This document shows positions 10,653 through 24,300 of a stretch of 64,000 nt of DNA, piece after piece. Made by a program: the position numbers and the translations under genes. The DNA comes from Pristionchus mayeri (taxonomy: Eukaryota; Nematoda; Chromadorea; Rhabditida; Neodiplogasteridae). Within the stretch, counting starts at the first letter, position 1; each line of letters opens with the position of its first letter. A model generated the notes under the pieces. The model was not told the origin of the DNA. It saw only the letters and a list, made by a program, of their open reading frames with translations, and did no database searches. The stretch lies in the NCBI GenBank assembly GCA_036245805.1, contig BTRK01000001.1, forward strand, positions 14,322,001-14,386,000. Direction: 5' to 3'.

Positions 10653-12623
10653 GAGAGCCTCTGGCTTGCTTAACGAACAGTTGTGAGCGAATGGTTGCTT
10701 AACGAACAATGGTGAGCCTCTGGCTTGCTTAAGGAACAGTTGTGAGCGAATGGTTTCTTAACGAACAATGGAGAGCCTCTGTCTTGCTTAACGAACAGTT
10801 GTGAGCGAATGGTTGCTTAACGAACAATGGAGAGCTTCTGGCTTGCTTAACGAACAGTTGTGAGGGAATGGTTACTTAACGAACAATGGAGAGCCTCTGG
10901 CTTGCTTAACGAACAGTTGTGAGCGAATGGTTGCTTAACGAACAATGGAGAGCTTCTGGCTTGCTTAACGAACAATGGAGAGCTTCTGGTTTGCTTAACG
11001 AACAGTTGTGAGCGAATGGTTGATTAACGAACAATGGAGAGCCTCTGGCTTGCTTAACGAACAGTTGTGAGCGAATGGTTGCTTAACGAACAATGGAGAG
11101 CTTCTGGCTTGCTTAACTAACAGTTGTGAGCGAATGGTTGCTTAACGAACAATGGAGAGCTTCTCGCTGCTTAACGAACAATTGAGAGCTTCTGGCTTGC
11201 TTAACGAACAGTTGTGAGCGAATGGTTGCTTAACGAACAATGGAGATCCTCTGGCTTGCTTAACGAACAGTTGTGAGCGAATGGTTGCTTAACGAACAAT
11301 GGAGAGCTTCTGGCTTGCTTAACGAACAGTTGTGAGGGAATGGTTGCTTAACGAACAATGGAGAGCCTCTTGCTTGCTTAACGAACAATGGAGAGCTTCT
11401 GGTTTGCTTAACGAACAGTTGTGAGCGAATGGTTGCTTAACGAACAATGGTGAGCCTCTGGCTTGCTTAAGGAACAGTTGTGAGGGAATGGTTGCTTAAC
11501 GAACAATGGAGAGCCTCTGGCTTGCTTAACGAACCAGTTGTGAGCGAATGGTTGCTTAACGAACAATGGAGAGCTTCTGGCTTGCTTAACGAACAATGGA
11601 GAGCTTCTGGTTTGCTTAACGAACAGTTGTGAGCGAATGGTTGCTTAACGAACAATGGAGAGCCTCTGGCTTGCTTAACGAACAATGGAGAGCTTCTGGT
11701 TTGCTTAACGAACAGTTGTGAGCGAATGGTTGCTTAACGAACAATGGAGAGCCTCTGGCTTGCTTAACGAACAATGGAGAGCTTCTGGTTTGCTTAACGA
11801 ACAGTTGTGAGCGAATGGTTGCTTAACGAACAATGGAGAGCCTCTGGCTTGCTTAACGAACAGTTGTGAGCGAATGGTTGCTTAACGAACAATGGAGAGC
11901 TTCTGGCTTGCTTAACGAACAGTTGTGAGCGAATGGTTGCTTAACGAACAATGGAGAGCTTCTCGCTGCTTAACGAACAATTGAGAGCTTCTGGCTTGCT
12001 TAACGAACAGTTGTGAGCGAATGGTTGCTTAACGAACAATGGTGAGCCTCTGGCTTGCTTAAGGAACAGTTGTGAGCGAATGGTTTCTTAACGAACAATG
12101 GAGAGCCTCTGTCTTGCTTAACGAACAGTTGTGAGCGAATGGTTGCTTAACGAACAATGGAGAGCTTCTGGCTTGCTTAACGAACAGTTGTGAGGGAATG
12201 GTTACTTAACGAACAATGGAGAGCCTCTGGCTTGCTTAACGAACAGTTGTGAGCGAATGGTTGCTTAACGAACAATGGAGAGCTTCTGGCTTGCTTAACG
12301 AACAATGGAGAGCTTCTGGTTTGCTTAACGAACAGTTGTGAGCGAATGGTTGATTAACGAACAATGGAGAGCCTCTGGCTTGCTTAACGAACAGTTGTGA
12401 GCGAATGGTTGCTTAACGAACAATGGAGAGCTTCTGGCTTGCTTAACTAACAGTTGTGAGCGAATGGTTGCTTAACGAACAATGGAGAGCTTCTCGCTGC
12501 TTAACGAACAATTGAGAGCTTCTGGCTTGCTTAACGAACAGTTGTGAGCGAATGGTTGCTTAACGAACAATGGAGAGCTTCTCGCTGCTTAACGAACAAT
12601 TGAGAGCTTCTGACTTGCTTAAC
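10653..12623. repeat. Mosaic of copied segments with 1,330- and 1,569-bp offsets
   Basis: 10,660-11,246 reappears at 11,990-12,576 (offset 1,330), and 11,191-11,835 is a copy of 9,622-10,266 (offset 1,569). The first GATTAAC head of the window is at 11,022 and its copy is at 12,352. This stretch reads as a patchwork of earlier blocks with no new monomer type. No gene-like sequence is present. Confidence 0.85.
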
Positions 12624-14327
12624 GAACAGTTGTGAGCGAATGGTTGCTTAACGAACAATGGAGAGCTTCTGGCTTGCTTAACGAACAATGGAGAGCTTCT
12701 GGTTTGCTTAACGAACAGTTGTGAGCGAATGGTTGCTTAACGAACAATGGAGAGCCTCTGGCTTGCTTAACGAACAGTTGTGAGCGAATGGTTGCTTAAC
12801 GAACAATGGAGAGCTTCTGGCTTGCTTAACGAACAGTTGTGAGCGAATGGTTGCTTAACGAACAATGGAGAGCTTCTCGCTGCTTAACGAACAATTGAGA
12901 GCTTCTGGCTTGCTTAACGAACAGTTGTGAGCGAATGGTTGCTTAACGAACAATGGAGAGCTTCTCGCTGCTTAACGAACAATTGAGAGCTTCTGACTTG
13001 CTTAACGAACAGTTGTGAGCGAATGGTTGCTTAACGAACAATGGAGAGCTTCTGGCTTGCTTAACGAACAATGGAGAGCTTCTGGCTTGCTTAACGAACA
13101 ATGGTGAGCCTCTGGCTTGCTTAAGGAACAGTTGTGAGCGAATGGTTGCTTAACGAACAATGGAGAGCTTCTGGCTTGCTTAACGAACAATGGAGAGCTT
13201 CTGGTTTGCTTAACGAACAGTTGTGAGCGAATGGTTGCTTAACGAACAATGGAGAGCCTCTGGCTTGCTTAACGAACAGTTGTGAGCGAATGGTTGCTTA
13301 ACGAACAATGGAGAGCTTCTGGCTTGCTTAACGAACAGTTGTGAGCGAATGGTTGCTTAACGAACAATGGAGAGCTTCTCGCTGCTTAACGAACAATTGA
13401 GAGCTTCTGGCTTGCTTAACGAACAGTTGTGAGCGAATGGTTGCTTAACGAACAATGGAGAGCTTCTCGCTGCTTAACGAACAATTGAGAGCTTCTGACT
13501 TGCTTAACGAACAGTTGTGAGCGAATGGTTGCTTAACGAACAATGGAGAGCTTCTGGCTTGCTTAACGAACAATGGAGAGCTTCTGGCTTGCTTAACGAA
13601 CAATGGTGAGCCTCTGGCTTGCTTAAGGAACAGTTGTGAGCGAATGGTTGCTTAACGAACAATGGAGAGCTTCTCGCTGCTTAACGAACAATGGAGAGCT
13701 TCTGGCTTGCTTAACGAACAGTTGTGAGCGAATGGTTGCTTAACGAACAATGGAGAGCTTCTGGCTTGCTTAACGAACAATGGAGAGCTTCTGGTTTGCT
13801 TAACGAACAGTTGTGAGCGAATGGTTGCTTAACGAACAATGGAGAGCCTCTGGCTTGCTTAACGAACAGTTGTGAGCGAATGGTTGCTTAACGAACAATG
13901 GAGAGCTTCTGGCTTGCTTAACGAACAGTTGTGAGCGAATGGTTGCTTAACGAACAATGGAGAGCTTCTCGCTGCTTAACGAACAATTGAGAGCTTCTGG
14001 CTTGCTTAACGAACAGTTGTGAGCGAATGGTTGCTTAACGAACAATGGAGAGCTTCTCGCTGCTTAACGAACAATTGAGAGCTTCTGACTTGCTTAACGA
14101 ACAGTTGTGAGCGAATGGTTGCTTAACGAACAATGGAGAGCTTCTGGCTTGCTTAACGAACAATGGAGAGCTTCTGGCTTGCTTAACGAACAATGGTGAG
14201 CCTCTGGCTTGCTTAAGGAACAGTTGTGAGCGAATGGTTGCTTAACGAACAATGGAGAGCTTCTCGCTGCTTAACGAACAATGGAGAGCTTCTGGCTTGC
14301 TTAACGAACAGTTGTGAGCGAATGGTT
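12624..14327. repeat. 502/590-bp HOR lacking the Ac monomer, about three copies
   Basis: 12,624-13,172 matches 13,126-13,674 at offset 502, and 13,126-13,737 matches 13,716-14,327 at offset 590. The 502-bp unit read from 13,131 is A' B B A B A B A C D A C D A B B B', 17 monomers. The 590-bp form has an extra C-B-A (88 bp). Three consecutive B monomers, the last with GGTGAGCC, replace the usual landmark module. A related block occurs at about 17.7-19.7 kb and 24.5-26.5 kb. Confidence 0.86.
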
Positions 14328-14542
14328 TCTTAACGAACAATGGAGAGCCTCTGTCTTGCTTAACGAACAGTTGTGAGCGAATGGTTGCTTAACGAACAAT
14401 GGAGAGCTTCTGGCTTGCTTAACGAACAGTTGTGAGCGAATGGTTACTTAACGAACAATGGAGAGCCTCTGGCTTGCTTAACGAACAATGGAGAGCTTCT
14501 GGTTTGCTTAACGAACAGTTGTGAGCGAATGGTTGCTTAACA

Positions 14543-17500
14543 AACAATGGAGAGCTTCTCGCTGCTTAACGAACAATGGAGAGCTTCTGGCTTGCTTAAC
14601 GAACAGTTGTGAGCGAATGGTTGCTTAACGAACAATGGTGAGCCTCTGGCTTGCTTAACGAACAGTTGTGAGCGAATGGTTTCTTAACGAACAATGGAGA
14701 GCCTCTGTCTTGCTTAACGAACAGTTGTGAGCGAATGGTTGCTTAACGAACAATGGAGAGCTTCTGGCTTGCTTAACGAACAGTTGTGAGCGAATGGTTG
14801 CTTAACGAACAATGGAGAGCTTCTCGCTGCTTAACGAACAATTGAGAGCTTCTGACTTGCTTAACGAACAGTTGTGAGCGAATGGTTGCTTAACGAACAA
14901 TGGTGAGCCTTTGGCTTGCTTAAGGAACAGTTGTGAGCGAATGGTTGCTTAACGAACAATGGAGAGCCTCTGTCTTGCTTAACGAACAGTTGTGAGCGAA
15001 TGGTTGCTTAACGAACAATGGAGAGCTTCTGGCTTGCATAACGAACAGTTGTGAGGGAATGGTTACTTAACGAACAATGGAGAGCCTCTGGCTTGCTTAA
15101 CGAACAATGGAGAGCTTCTGGTTTGCTTAACGAACAGTTGTGAGCGAATGGTTGCTTAACGAACAATGGTGAGCCTCTGGCTTGCTTAAGGAACAGTTGT
15201 GAGCGAATGGTTGCTTAACGAACAATGGAGAGCTTCTCGCTGCTTAACGAACAATGGAGAGCTTCTGGCTTGCTTAACGAACAGTTGTGAGCGAATGGTT
15301 GCTTAACGAACAATGGTGAGCCTCTGGCTTGCTTAACGAACAGTTGTGAGCGAATGGTTGCTTAACGAACAATGGAGATCCTCTGGCTTGCTTAACGAAC
15401 AGTTGTGAGCGAATGGTTGCTTAACGAACAATGGAGAGCTTCTGGCTTGCTTAACGAACAGTTGTGAGGGAATGGTTGCTTAACGAACAATGGAGAGCCT
15501 CTTGCTTGCTTAACGAACAATGGAGAGCTTCTGGTTTGCTTAACGAACAGTTGTGAGCGAATGGTTGCTTAACGAACAATGGTGAGCCTCTGGCTTGCTT
15601 AAGGAACAGTTGTGAGGGAATGGTTGCTTAACGAACAATGGAGAGCCTCTGGCTTGCTTAACGAACCAGTTGTGAGCGAATGGTTGCTTAACGAACAATG
15701 GAGAGCTTCTGGCTTGCTTAACGAACAATGGAGAGCTTCTGGTTTGCTTAACGAACAGTTGTGAGCGAATGGTTGCTTAACGAACAATGGAGAGCCTCTG
15801 GCTTGCTTAACGAACAATGGAGAGCTTCTGGTTTGCTTAACGAACAGTTGTGAGCGAATGGTTGCTTAACGAACAATGGAGAGCCTCTGGCTTGCTTAAC
15901 GAACAATGGAGAGCTTCTGGTTTGCTTAACGAACAGTTGTGAGCGAATGGTTGCTTAACGAACAATGGAGAGCCTCTGGCTTGCTTAACGAACAGTTGTG
16001 AGCGAATGGTTGCTTAACGAACAATGGAGAGCTTCTGGCTTGCTTAACGAACAGTTGTGAGCGAATGGTTGCTTAACGAACAATGGAGAGCTTCTCGCTG
16101 CTTAACGAACAATTGAGAGCTTCTGGCTTGCTTAACGAACAGTTGTGAGCGAATGGTTGCTTAACGAACAATGGTGAGCCTCTGGCTTGCTTAAGGAACA
16201 GTTGTGAGCGAATGGTTTCTTAACGAACAATGGAGAGCCTCTGTCTTGCTTAACGAACAGTTGTGAGCGAATGGTTGCTTAACGAACAATGGAGAGCTTC
16301 TGGCTTGCTTAACGAACAGTTGTGAGGGAATGGTTACTTAACGAACAATGGAGAGCCTCTGGCTTGCTTAACGAACAGTTGTGAGCGAATGGTTGCTTAA
16401 CGAACAATGGAGAGCTTCTGGCTTGCTTAACGAACAATGGAGAGCTTCTGGTTTGCTTAACGAACAGTTGTGAGCGAATGGTTGATTAACGAACAATGGA
16501 GAGCCTCTGGCTTGCTTAACGAACAGTTGTGAGCGAATGGTTGCTTAACGAACAATGGAGAGCTTCTGGCTTGCTTAACTAACAGTTGTGAGCGAATGGT
16601 TGCTTAACGAACAATGGAGAGCTTCTCGCTGCTTAACGAACAATTGAGAGCTTCTGGCTTGCTTAACGAACAGTTGTGAGCGAATGGTTGCTTAACGAAC
16701 AATGGAGAGCTTCTCGCTGCTTAACGAACAATTGAGAGCTTCTGACTTGCTTAACGAACAGTTGTGAGCGAATGGTTGCTTAACGAACAATGGAGAGCTT
16801 CTGGCTTGCTTAACGAACAATGGAGAGCTTCTGGTTTGCTTAACGAACAGTTGTGAGCGAATGGTTGCTTAACGAACAATGGAGAGCCTCTGGCTTGCTT
16901 AACGAACAGTTGTGAGCGAATGGTTGCTTAACGAACAATGGAGAGCTTCTGGCTTGCTTAACGAACAGTTGTGAGCGAATGGTTGCTTAACGAACAATGG
17001 AGAGCTTCTCGCTGCTTAACGAACAATTGAGAGCTTCTGGCTTGCTTAACGAACAGTTGTGAGCGAATGGTTGCTTAACGAACAATGGTGAGCCTCTGGC
17101 TTGCTTAAGGAACAGTTGTGAGCGAATGGTTTCTTAACGAACAATGGAGAGCCTCTGTCTTGCTTAACGAACAGTTGTGAGCGAATGGTTGCTTAACGAA
17201 CAATGGAGAGCTTCTGGCTTGCTTAACGAACAGTTGTGAGGGAATGGTTACTTAACGAACAATGGAGAGCCTCTGGCTTGCTTAACGAACAGTTGTGAGC
17301 GAATGGTTGCTTAACGAACAATGGAGAGCTTCTGGCTTGCTTAACGAACAATGGAGAGCTTCTGGTTTGCTTAACGAACAGTTGTGAGCGAATGGTTGAT
17401 TAACGAACAATGGAGAGCCTCTGGCTTGCTTAACGAACAGTTGTGAGCGAATGGTTGCTTAACGAACAATGGAGAGCTTCTGGCTTGCTTAACTAACAGT

Positions 17501-20500
17501 TGTGAGCGAATGGTTGCTTAACGAACAATGGAGAGCTTCTCGCTGCTTAACGAACAATTGAGAGCTTCTGGCTTGCTTAACGAACAGTTGTGAGCGAATG
17601 GTTGCTTAACGAACAATGGAGAGCTTCTCGCTGCTTAACGAACAATTGAGAGCTTCTGACTTGCTTAACGAACAGTTGTGAGCGAATGGTTGCTTAACGA
17701 ACAATGGAGAGCTTCTGGCTTGCTTAACGAACAATGGAGAGCTTCTGGTTTGCTTAACGAACAGTTGTGAGCGAATGGTTGCTTAACGAACAATGGAGAG
17801 CCTCTGGCTTGCTTAACGAACAGTTGTGAGCGAATGGTTGCTTAACGAACAATGGAGAGCTTCTGGCTTGCTTAACGAACAGTTGTGAGCGAATGGTTGC
17901 TTAACGAACAATGGAGAGCTTCTCGCTGCTTAACGAACAATTGAGAGCTTCTGGCTTGCTTAACGAACAGTTGTGAGCGAATGGTTGCTTAACGAACAAT
18001 GGAGAGCTTCTCGCTGCTTAACGAACAATTGAGAGCTTCTGACTTGCTTAACGAACAGTTGTGAGCGAATGGTTGCTTAACGAACAATGGAGAGCTTCTG
18101 GCTTGCTTAACGAACAATGGAGAGCTTCTGGCTTGCTTAACGAACAATGGTGAGCCTCTGGCTTGCTTAAGGAACAGTTGTGAGCGAATGGTTGCTTAAC
18201 GAACAATGGAGAGCTTCTGGCTTGCTTAACGAACAATGGAGAGCTTCTGGTTTGCTTAACGAACAGTTGTGAGCGAATGGTTGCTTAACGAACAATGGAG
18301 AGCCTCTGGCTTGCTTAACGAACAGTTGTGAGCGAATGGTTGCTTAACGAACAATGGAGAGCTTCTGGCTTGCTTAACGAACAGTTGTGAGCGAATGGTT
18401 GCTTAACGAACAATGGAGAGCTTCTCGCTGCTTAACGAACAATTGAGAGCTTCTGGCTTGCTTAACGAACAGTTGTGAGCGAATGGTTGCTTAACGAACA
18501 ATGGAGAGCTTCTCGCTGCTTAACGAACAATTGAGAGCTTCTGACTTGCTTAACGAACAGTTGTGAGCGAATGGTTGCTTAACGAACAATGGAGAGCTTC
18601 TGGCTTGCTTAACGAACAATGGAGAGCTTCTGGCTTGCTTAACGAACAATGGTGAGCCTCTGGCTTGCTTAAGGAACAGTTGTGAGCGAATGGTTGCTTA
18701 ACGAACAATGGAGAGCTTCTGGCTTGCTTAACGAACAGTTGTGAGCGAATGGTTGCTTAACGAACAATGGAGAGCTTCTCGCTGCTTAACGAACAATTGA
18801 GAGCTTCTGGCTTGCTTAACGAACAGTTGTGAGCGAATGGTTGCTTAACGAACAATGGAGAGCTTCTCGCTGCTTAACGAACAATTGAGAGCTTCTGACT
18901 TGCTTAACGAACAGTTGTGAGCGAATGGTTGCTTAACGAACAATGGAGAGCTTCTGGCTTGCTTAACGAACAATGGAGAGCTTCTGGCTTGCTTAACGAA
19001 CAATGGTGAGCCTCTGGCTTGCTTAAGGAACAGTTGTGAGCGAATGGTTGCTTAACGAACAATGGAGAGCTTCTCGCTGCTTAACGAACAATGGAGAGCT
19101 TCTGGCTTGCTTAACGAACAGTTGTGAGCGAATGGTTGCTTAACGAACAATGGTGAGCTTCTGACTTGCTTAACGAACAGTTGTGAGCGAATGGTTGCTT
19201 AACGAACAATGGAGAGCTTCTGGCTTGCTTAACGAACAATGGAGAGCTTCTGGTTTGCTTAACGAACAGTTGTGAGCGAATGGTTGCTTAACGAACAATG
19301 GAGAGCCTCTGGCTTGCTTAACGAACAGTTGTGAGCGAATGGTTGCTTAACGAACAATGGAGAGCTTCTGGCTTGCTTAACGAACAGTTGTGAGCGAATG
19401 GTTGCTTAACGAACAATGGAGAGCTTCTCGCTGCTTAACGAACAATTGAGAGCTTCTGGCTTGCTTAACGAACAGTTGTGAGCGAATGGTTGCTTAACGA
19501 ACAATGGAGAGCTTCTCGCTGCTTAACGAACAATTGAGAGCTTCTGACTTGCTTAACGAACAGTTGTGAGCGAATGGTTGCTTAACGAACAATGGAGAGC
19601 TTCTGGCTTGCTTAACGAACAATGGAGAGCTTCTGGCTTGCTTAACGAACAATGGTGAGCCTCTGGCTTGCTTAAGGAACAGTTGTGAGCGAATGGTTGC
19701 TTAACGAACAATGGAGAGCTTCTCGCTGCTTAACGAACAATGGAGAGCTTCTGGCTTGCTTAACGAACAGTTGTGAGCGAATGGTTGCTTAACGAACAAT
19801 GGTGAGCCTCTGGCTTGCTTAACGAACAGTTGTGAGCGAATGGTTGCTTAACGAACAATGGAGATCCTCTGGCTTGCTTAACGAACAGTTGTGAGCGAAT
19901 GGTTGCTTAACGAACAATGGAGAGCTTCTGGCTTGCTTAACGAACAGTTGTGAGGGAATGGTTGCTTAACGAACAATGGAGAGCCTCTTGCTTGCTTAAC
20001 GAACAATGGAGAGCTTCTGGTTTGCTTAACGAACAGTTGTGAGCGAATGGTTGCTTAACGAACAATGGAGAGCCTCTGGCTTGCTTAACGAACCAGTTGT
20101 GAGCGAATGGTTGCTTAACGAACAATGGAGAGCTTCTGGCTTGCTTAACGAACAATGGAGAGCTTCTGGTTTGCTTAACGAACAGTTGTGAGCGAATGGT
20201 TGCTTAACGAACAATGGAGAGCCTCTGGCTTGCTTAACGAACAATGGAGAGCTTCTGGTTTGCTTAACGAACAGTTGTGAGCGAATGGTTGCTTAACGAA
20301 CAATGGAGAGCCTCTGGCTTGCTTAACGAACAATTGAGAGCTTCTGGTTTGCTTAACGAACAGTTGTGAGCGAATGGTTGCTTAACGAACAATGGAGAGC
20401 CTCTGGCTTGCTTAACGAACAGTTGTGAGCGAATGGTTGCTTAACGAACAATGGAGAGCTTCTGGCTTGCTTAACGAACAGTTGTGAGCGAATGGTTGCT

Positions 20501-21360
20501 TAACGAACAATGGAGAGCTTCTCGCTGCTTAACGAACAATTGAGAGCTTCTGGCTTGCTTAACGAACAGTTGTGAGCGAATGGTTGCTTAACGAACAATG
20601 GTGAGCCTCTGGCTTGCTTAAGGAACAGTTGTGAGCGAATGGTTTCTTAACGAACAATGGAGAGCCTCTGTCTTGCTTAACGAACAGTTGTGAGCGAATG
20701 GTTGCTTAACGAACAATGGAGAGCTTCTGGCTTGCTTAACGAACAGTTGTGAGGGAATGGTTACTTAACGAACAATGGAGAGCCTCTGGCTTGCTTAACG
20801 AACAGTTGTGAGCGAATGGTTGCTTAACGAACAATGGAGAGCTTCTGGCTTGCTTAACGAACAATGGAGAGCTTCTGGTTTGCTTAACGAACAGTTGTGA
20901 GCGAATGGTTGATTAACGAACAATGGAGAGCCTCTGGCTTGCTTAACGAACAGTTGTGAGCGAATGGTTGCTTAACGAACAATGGAGAGCTTCTGGCTTG
21001 CTTAACTAACAGTTGTGAGCGAATGGTTGCTTAACGAACAATGGAGAGCTTCTCGCTGCTTAACGAACAATTGAGAGCTTCTGGCTTGCTTAACGAACAG
21101 TTGTGAGCGAATGGTTGCTTAACGAACAATGGAGAGCTTCTCGCTGCTTAACGAACAATTGAGAGCTTCTGACTTGCTTAACGAACAGTTGTGAGCGAAT
21201 GGTTGCTTAACGAACAATGGAGAGCTTCTGGCTTGCTTAACGAACAATGGAGAGCTTCTGGTTTGCTTAACGAACAGTTGTGAGCGAATGGTTGCTTAAC
21301 GAACAATGGAGAGCCTCTGGCTTGCTTAACGAACAGTTGTGAGCGAATGGTTGCTTAACG
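14543..21360. repeat. 6,818-bp block, copy 1
   Basis: 14,543-21,377 matches 21,361-28,195. The match starts after an A/G mismatch at 14,542/21,360 and ends where TCG replaces TGG near 21,378/28,196. All landmarks I compared sit at exactly +6,818: modules at 15,538, 18,046 and 19,935, the GCATAAC head at 15,038, GGTGAGCTTCTGAC at about 19,151, and a CAATTG/GGTTT hybrid at about 20,331. I found no substitution between copies at the sites checked. Inside it, 15,886-18,002 carries about 2.3 copies of a 914-bp repeat. Confidence 0.93.
15886..18002. repeat. 914-bp repeat nested in the 6,818-bp block
   Basis: 15,886-17,088 matches 16,800-18,002 at offset 914. The GATTAAC heads at 16,484 and 17,398 and the TTTCTTAAC heads show the period. 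It begins after a C/T mismatch at 15,885/16,799 and ends at 17,089/18,003 (T against A). The same structure recurs at 22,704-24,820 in copy 2 of the large block, so the 914-bp duplication predates the 6,818-bp one. Confidence 0.9.
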
Positions 21361-24300
21361 AACAATGGAGAGCTTCTCGCTGCTTAACGAACAATGGAGA
21401 GCTTCTGGCTTGCTTAACGAACAGTTGTGAGCGAATGGTTGCTTAACGAACAATGGTGAGCCTCTGGCTTGCTTAACGAACAGTTGTGAGCGAATGGTTT
21501 CTTAACGAACAATGGAGAGCCTCTGTCTTGCTTAACGAACAGTTGTGAGCGAATGGTTGCTTAACGAACAATGGAGAGCTTCTGGCTTGCTTAACGAACA
21601 GTTGTGAGCGAATGGTTGCTTAACGAACAATGGAGAGCTTCTCGCTGCTTAACGAACAATTGAGAGCTTCTGACTTGCTTAACGAACAGTTGTGAGCGAA
21701 TGGTTGCTTAACGAACAATGGTGAGCCTTTGGCTTGCTTAAGGAACAGTTGTGAGCGAATGGTTGCTTAACGAACAATGGAGAGCCTCTGTCTTGCTTAA
21801 CGAACAGTTGTGAGCGAATGGTTGCTTAACGAACAATGGAGAGCTTCTGGCTTGCATAACGAACAGTTGTGAGGGAATGGTTACTTAACGAACAATGGAG
21901 AGCCTCTGGCTTGCTTAACGAACAATGGAGAGCTTCTGGTTTGCTTAACGAACAGTTGTGAGCGAATGGTTGCTTAACGAACAATGGTGAGCCTCTGGCT
22001 TGCTTAAGGAACAGTTGTGAGCGAATGGTTGCTTAACGAACAATGGAGAGCTTCTCGCTGCTTAACGAACAATGGAGAGCTTCTGGCTTGCTTAACGAAC
22101 AGTTGTGAGCGAATGGTTGCTTAACGAACAATGGTGAGCCTCTGGCTTGCTTAACGAACAGTTGTGAGCGAATGGTTGCTTAACGAACAATGGAGATCCT
22201 CTGGCTTGCTTAACGAACAGTTGTGAGCGAATGGTTGCTTAACGAACAATGGAGAGCTTCTGGCTTGCTTAACGAACAGTTGTGAGGGAATGGTTGCTTA
22301 ACGAACAATGGAGAGCCTCTTGCTTGCTTAACGAACAATGGAGAGCTTCTGGTTTGCTTAACGAACAGTTGTGAGCGAATGGTTGCTTAACGAACAATGG
22401 TGAGCCTCTGGCTTGCTTAAGGAACAGTTGTGAGGGAATGGTTGCTTAACGAACAATGGAGAGCCTCTGGCTTGCTTAACGAACCAGTTGTGAGCGAATG
22501 GTTGCTTAACGAACAATGGAGAGCTTCTGGCTTGCTTAACGAACAATGGAGAGCTTCTGGTTTGCTTAACGAACAGTTGTGAGCGAATGGTTGCTTAACG
22601 AACAATGGAGAGCCTCTGGCTTGCTTAACGAACAATGGAGAGCTTCTGGTTTGCTTAACGAACAGTTGTGAGCGAATGGTTGCTTAACGAACAATGGAGA
22701 GCCTCTGGCTTGCTTAACGAACAATGGAGAGCTTCTGGTTTGCTTAACGAACAGTTGTGAGCGAATGGTTGCTTAACGAACAATGGAGAGCCTCTGGCTT
22801 GCTTAACGAACAGTTGTGAGCGAATGGTTGCTTAACGAACAATGGAGAGCTTCTGGCTTGCTTAACGAACAGTTGTGAGCGAATGGTTGCTTAACGAACA
22901 ATGGAGAGCTTCTCGCTGCTTAACGAACAATTGAGAGCTTCTGGCTTGCTTAACGAACAGTTGTGAGCGAATGGTTGCTTAACGAACAATGGTGAGCCTC
23001 TGGCTTGCTTAAGGAACAGTTGTGAGCGAATGGTTTCTTAACGAACAATGGAGAGCCTCTGTCTTGCTTAACGAACAGTTGTGAGCGAATGGTTGCTTAA
23101 CGAACAATGGAGAGCTTCTGGCTTGCTTAACGAACAGTTGTGAGGGAATGGTTACTTAACGAACAATGGAGAGCCTCTGGCTTGCTTAACGAACAGTTGT
23201 GAGCGAATGGTTGCTTAACGAACAATGGAGAGCTTCTGGCTTGCTTAACGAACAATGGAGAGCTTCTGGTTTGCTTAACGAACAGTTGTGAGCGAATGGT
23301 TGATTAACGAACAATGGAGAGCCTCTGGCTTGCTTAACGAACAGTTGTGAGCGAATGGTTGCTTAACGAACAATGGAGAGCTTCTGGCTTGCTTAACTAA
23401 CAGTTGTGAGCGAATGGTTGCTTAACGAACAATGGAGAGCTTCTCGCTGCTTAACGAACAATTGAGAGCTTCTGGCTTGCTTAACGAACAGTTGTGAGCG
23501 AATGGTTGCTTAACGAACAATGGAGAGCTTCTCGCTGCTTAACGAACAATTGAGAGCTTCTGACTTGCTTAACGAACAGTTGTGAGCGAATGGTTGCTTA
23601 ACGAACAATGGAGAGCTTCTGGCTTGCTTAACGAACAATGGAGAGCTTCTGGTTTGCTTAACGAACAGTTGTGAGCGAATGGTTGCTTAACGAACAATGG
23701 AGAGCCTCTGGCTTGCTTAACGAACAGTTGTGAGCGAATGGTTGCTTAACGAACAATGGAGAGCTTCTGGCTTGCTTAACGAACAGTTGTGAGCGAATGG
23801 TTGCTTAACGAACAATGGAGAGCTTCTCGCTGCTTAACGAACAATTGAGAGCTTCTGGCTTGCTTAACGAACAGTTGTGAGCGAATGGTTGCTTAACGAA
23901 CAATGGTGAGCCTCTGGCTTGCTTAAGGAACAGTTGTGAGCGAATGGTTTCTTAACGAACAATGGAGAGCCTCTGTCTTGCTTAACGAACAGTTGTGAGC
24001 GAATGGTTGCTTAACGAACAATGGAGAGCTTCTGGCTTGCTTAACGAACAGTTGTGAGGGAATGGTTACTTAACGAACAATGGAGAGCCTCTGGCTTGCT
24101 TAACGAACAGTTGTGAGCGAATGGTTGCTTAACGAACAATGGAGAGCTTCTGGCTTGCTTAACGAACAATGGAGAGCTTCTGGTTTGCTTAACGAACAGT
24201 TGTGAGCGAATGGTTGATTAACGAACAATGGAGAGCCTCTGGCTTGCTTAACGAACAGTTGTGAGCGAATGGTTGCTTAACGAACAATGGAGAGCTTCTG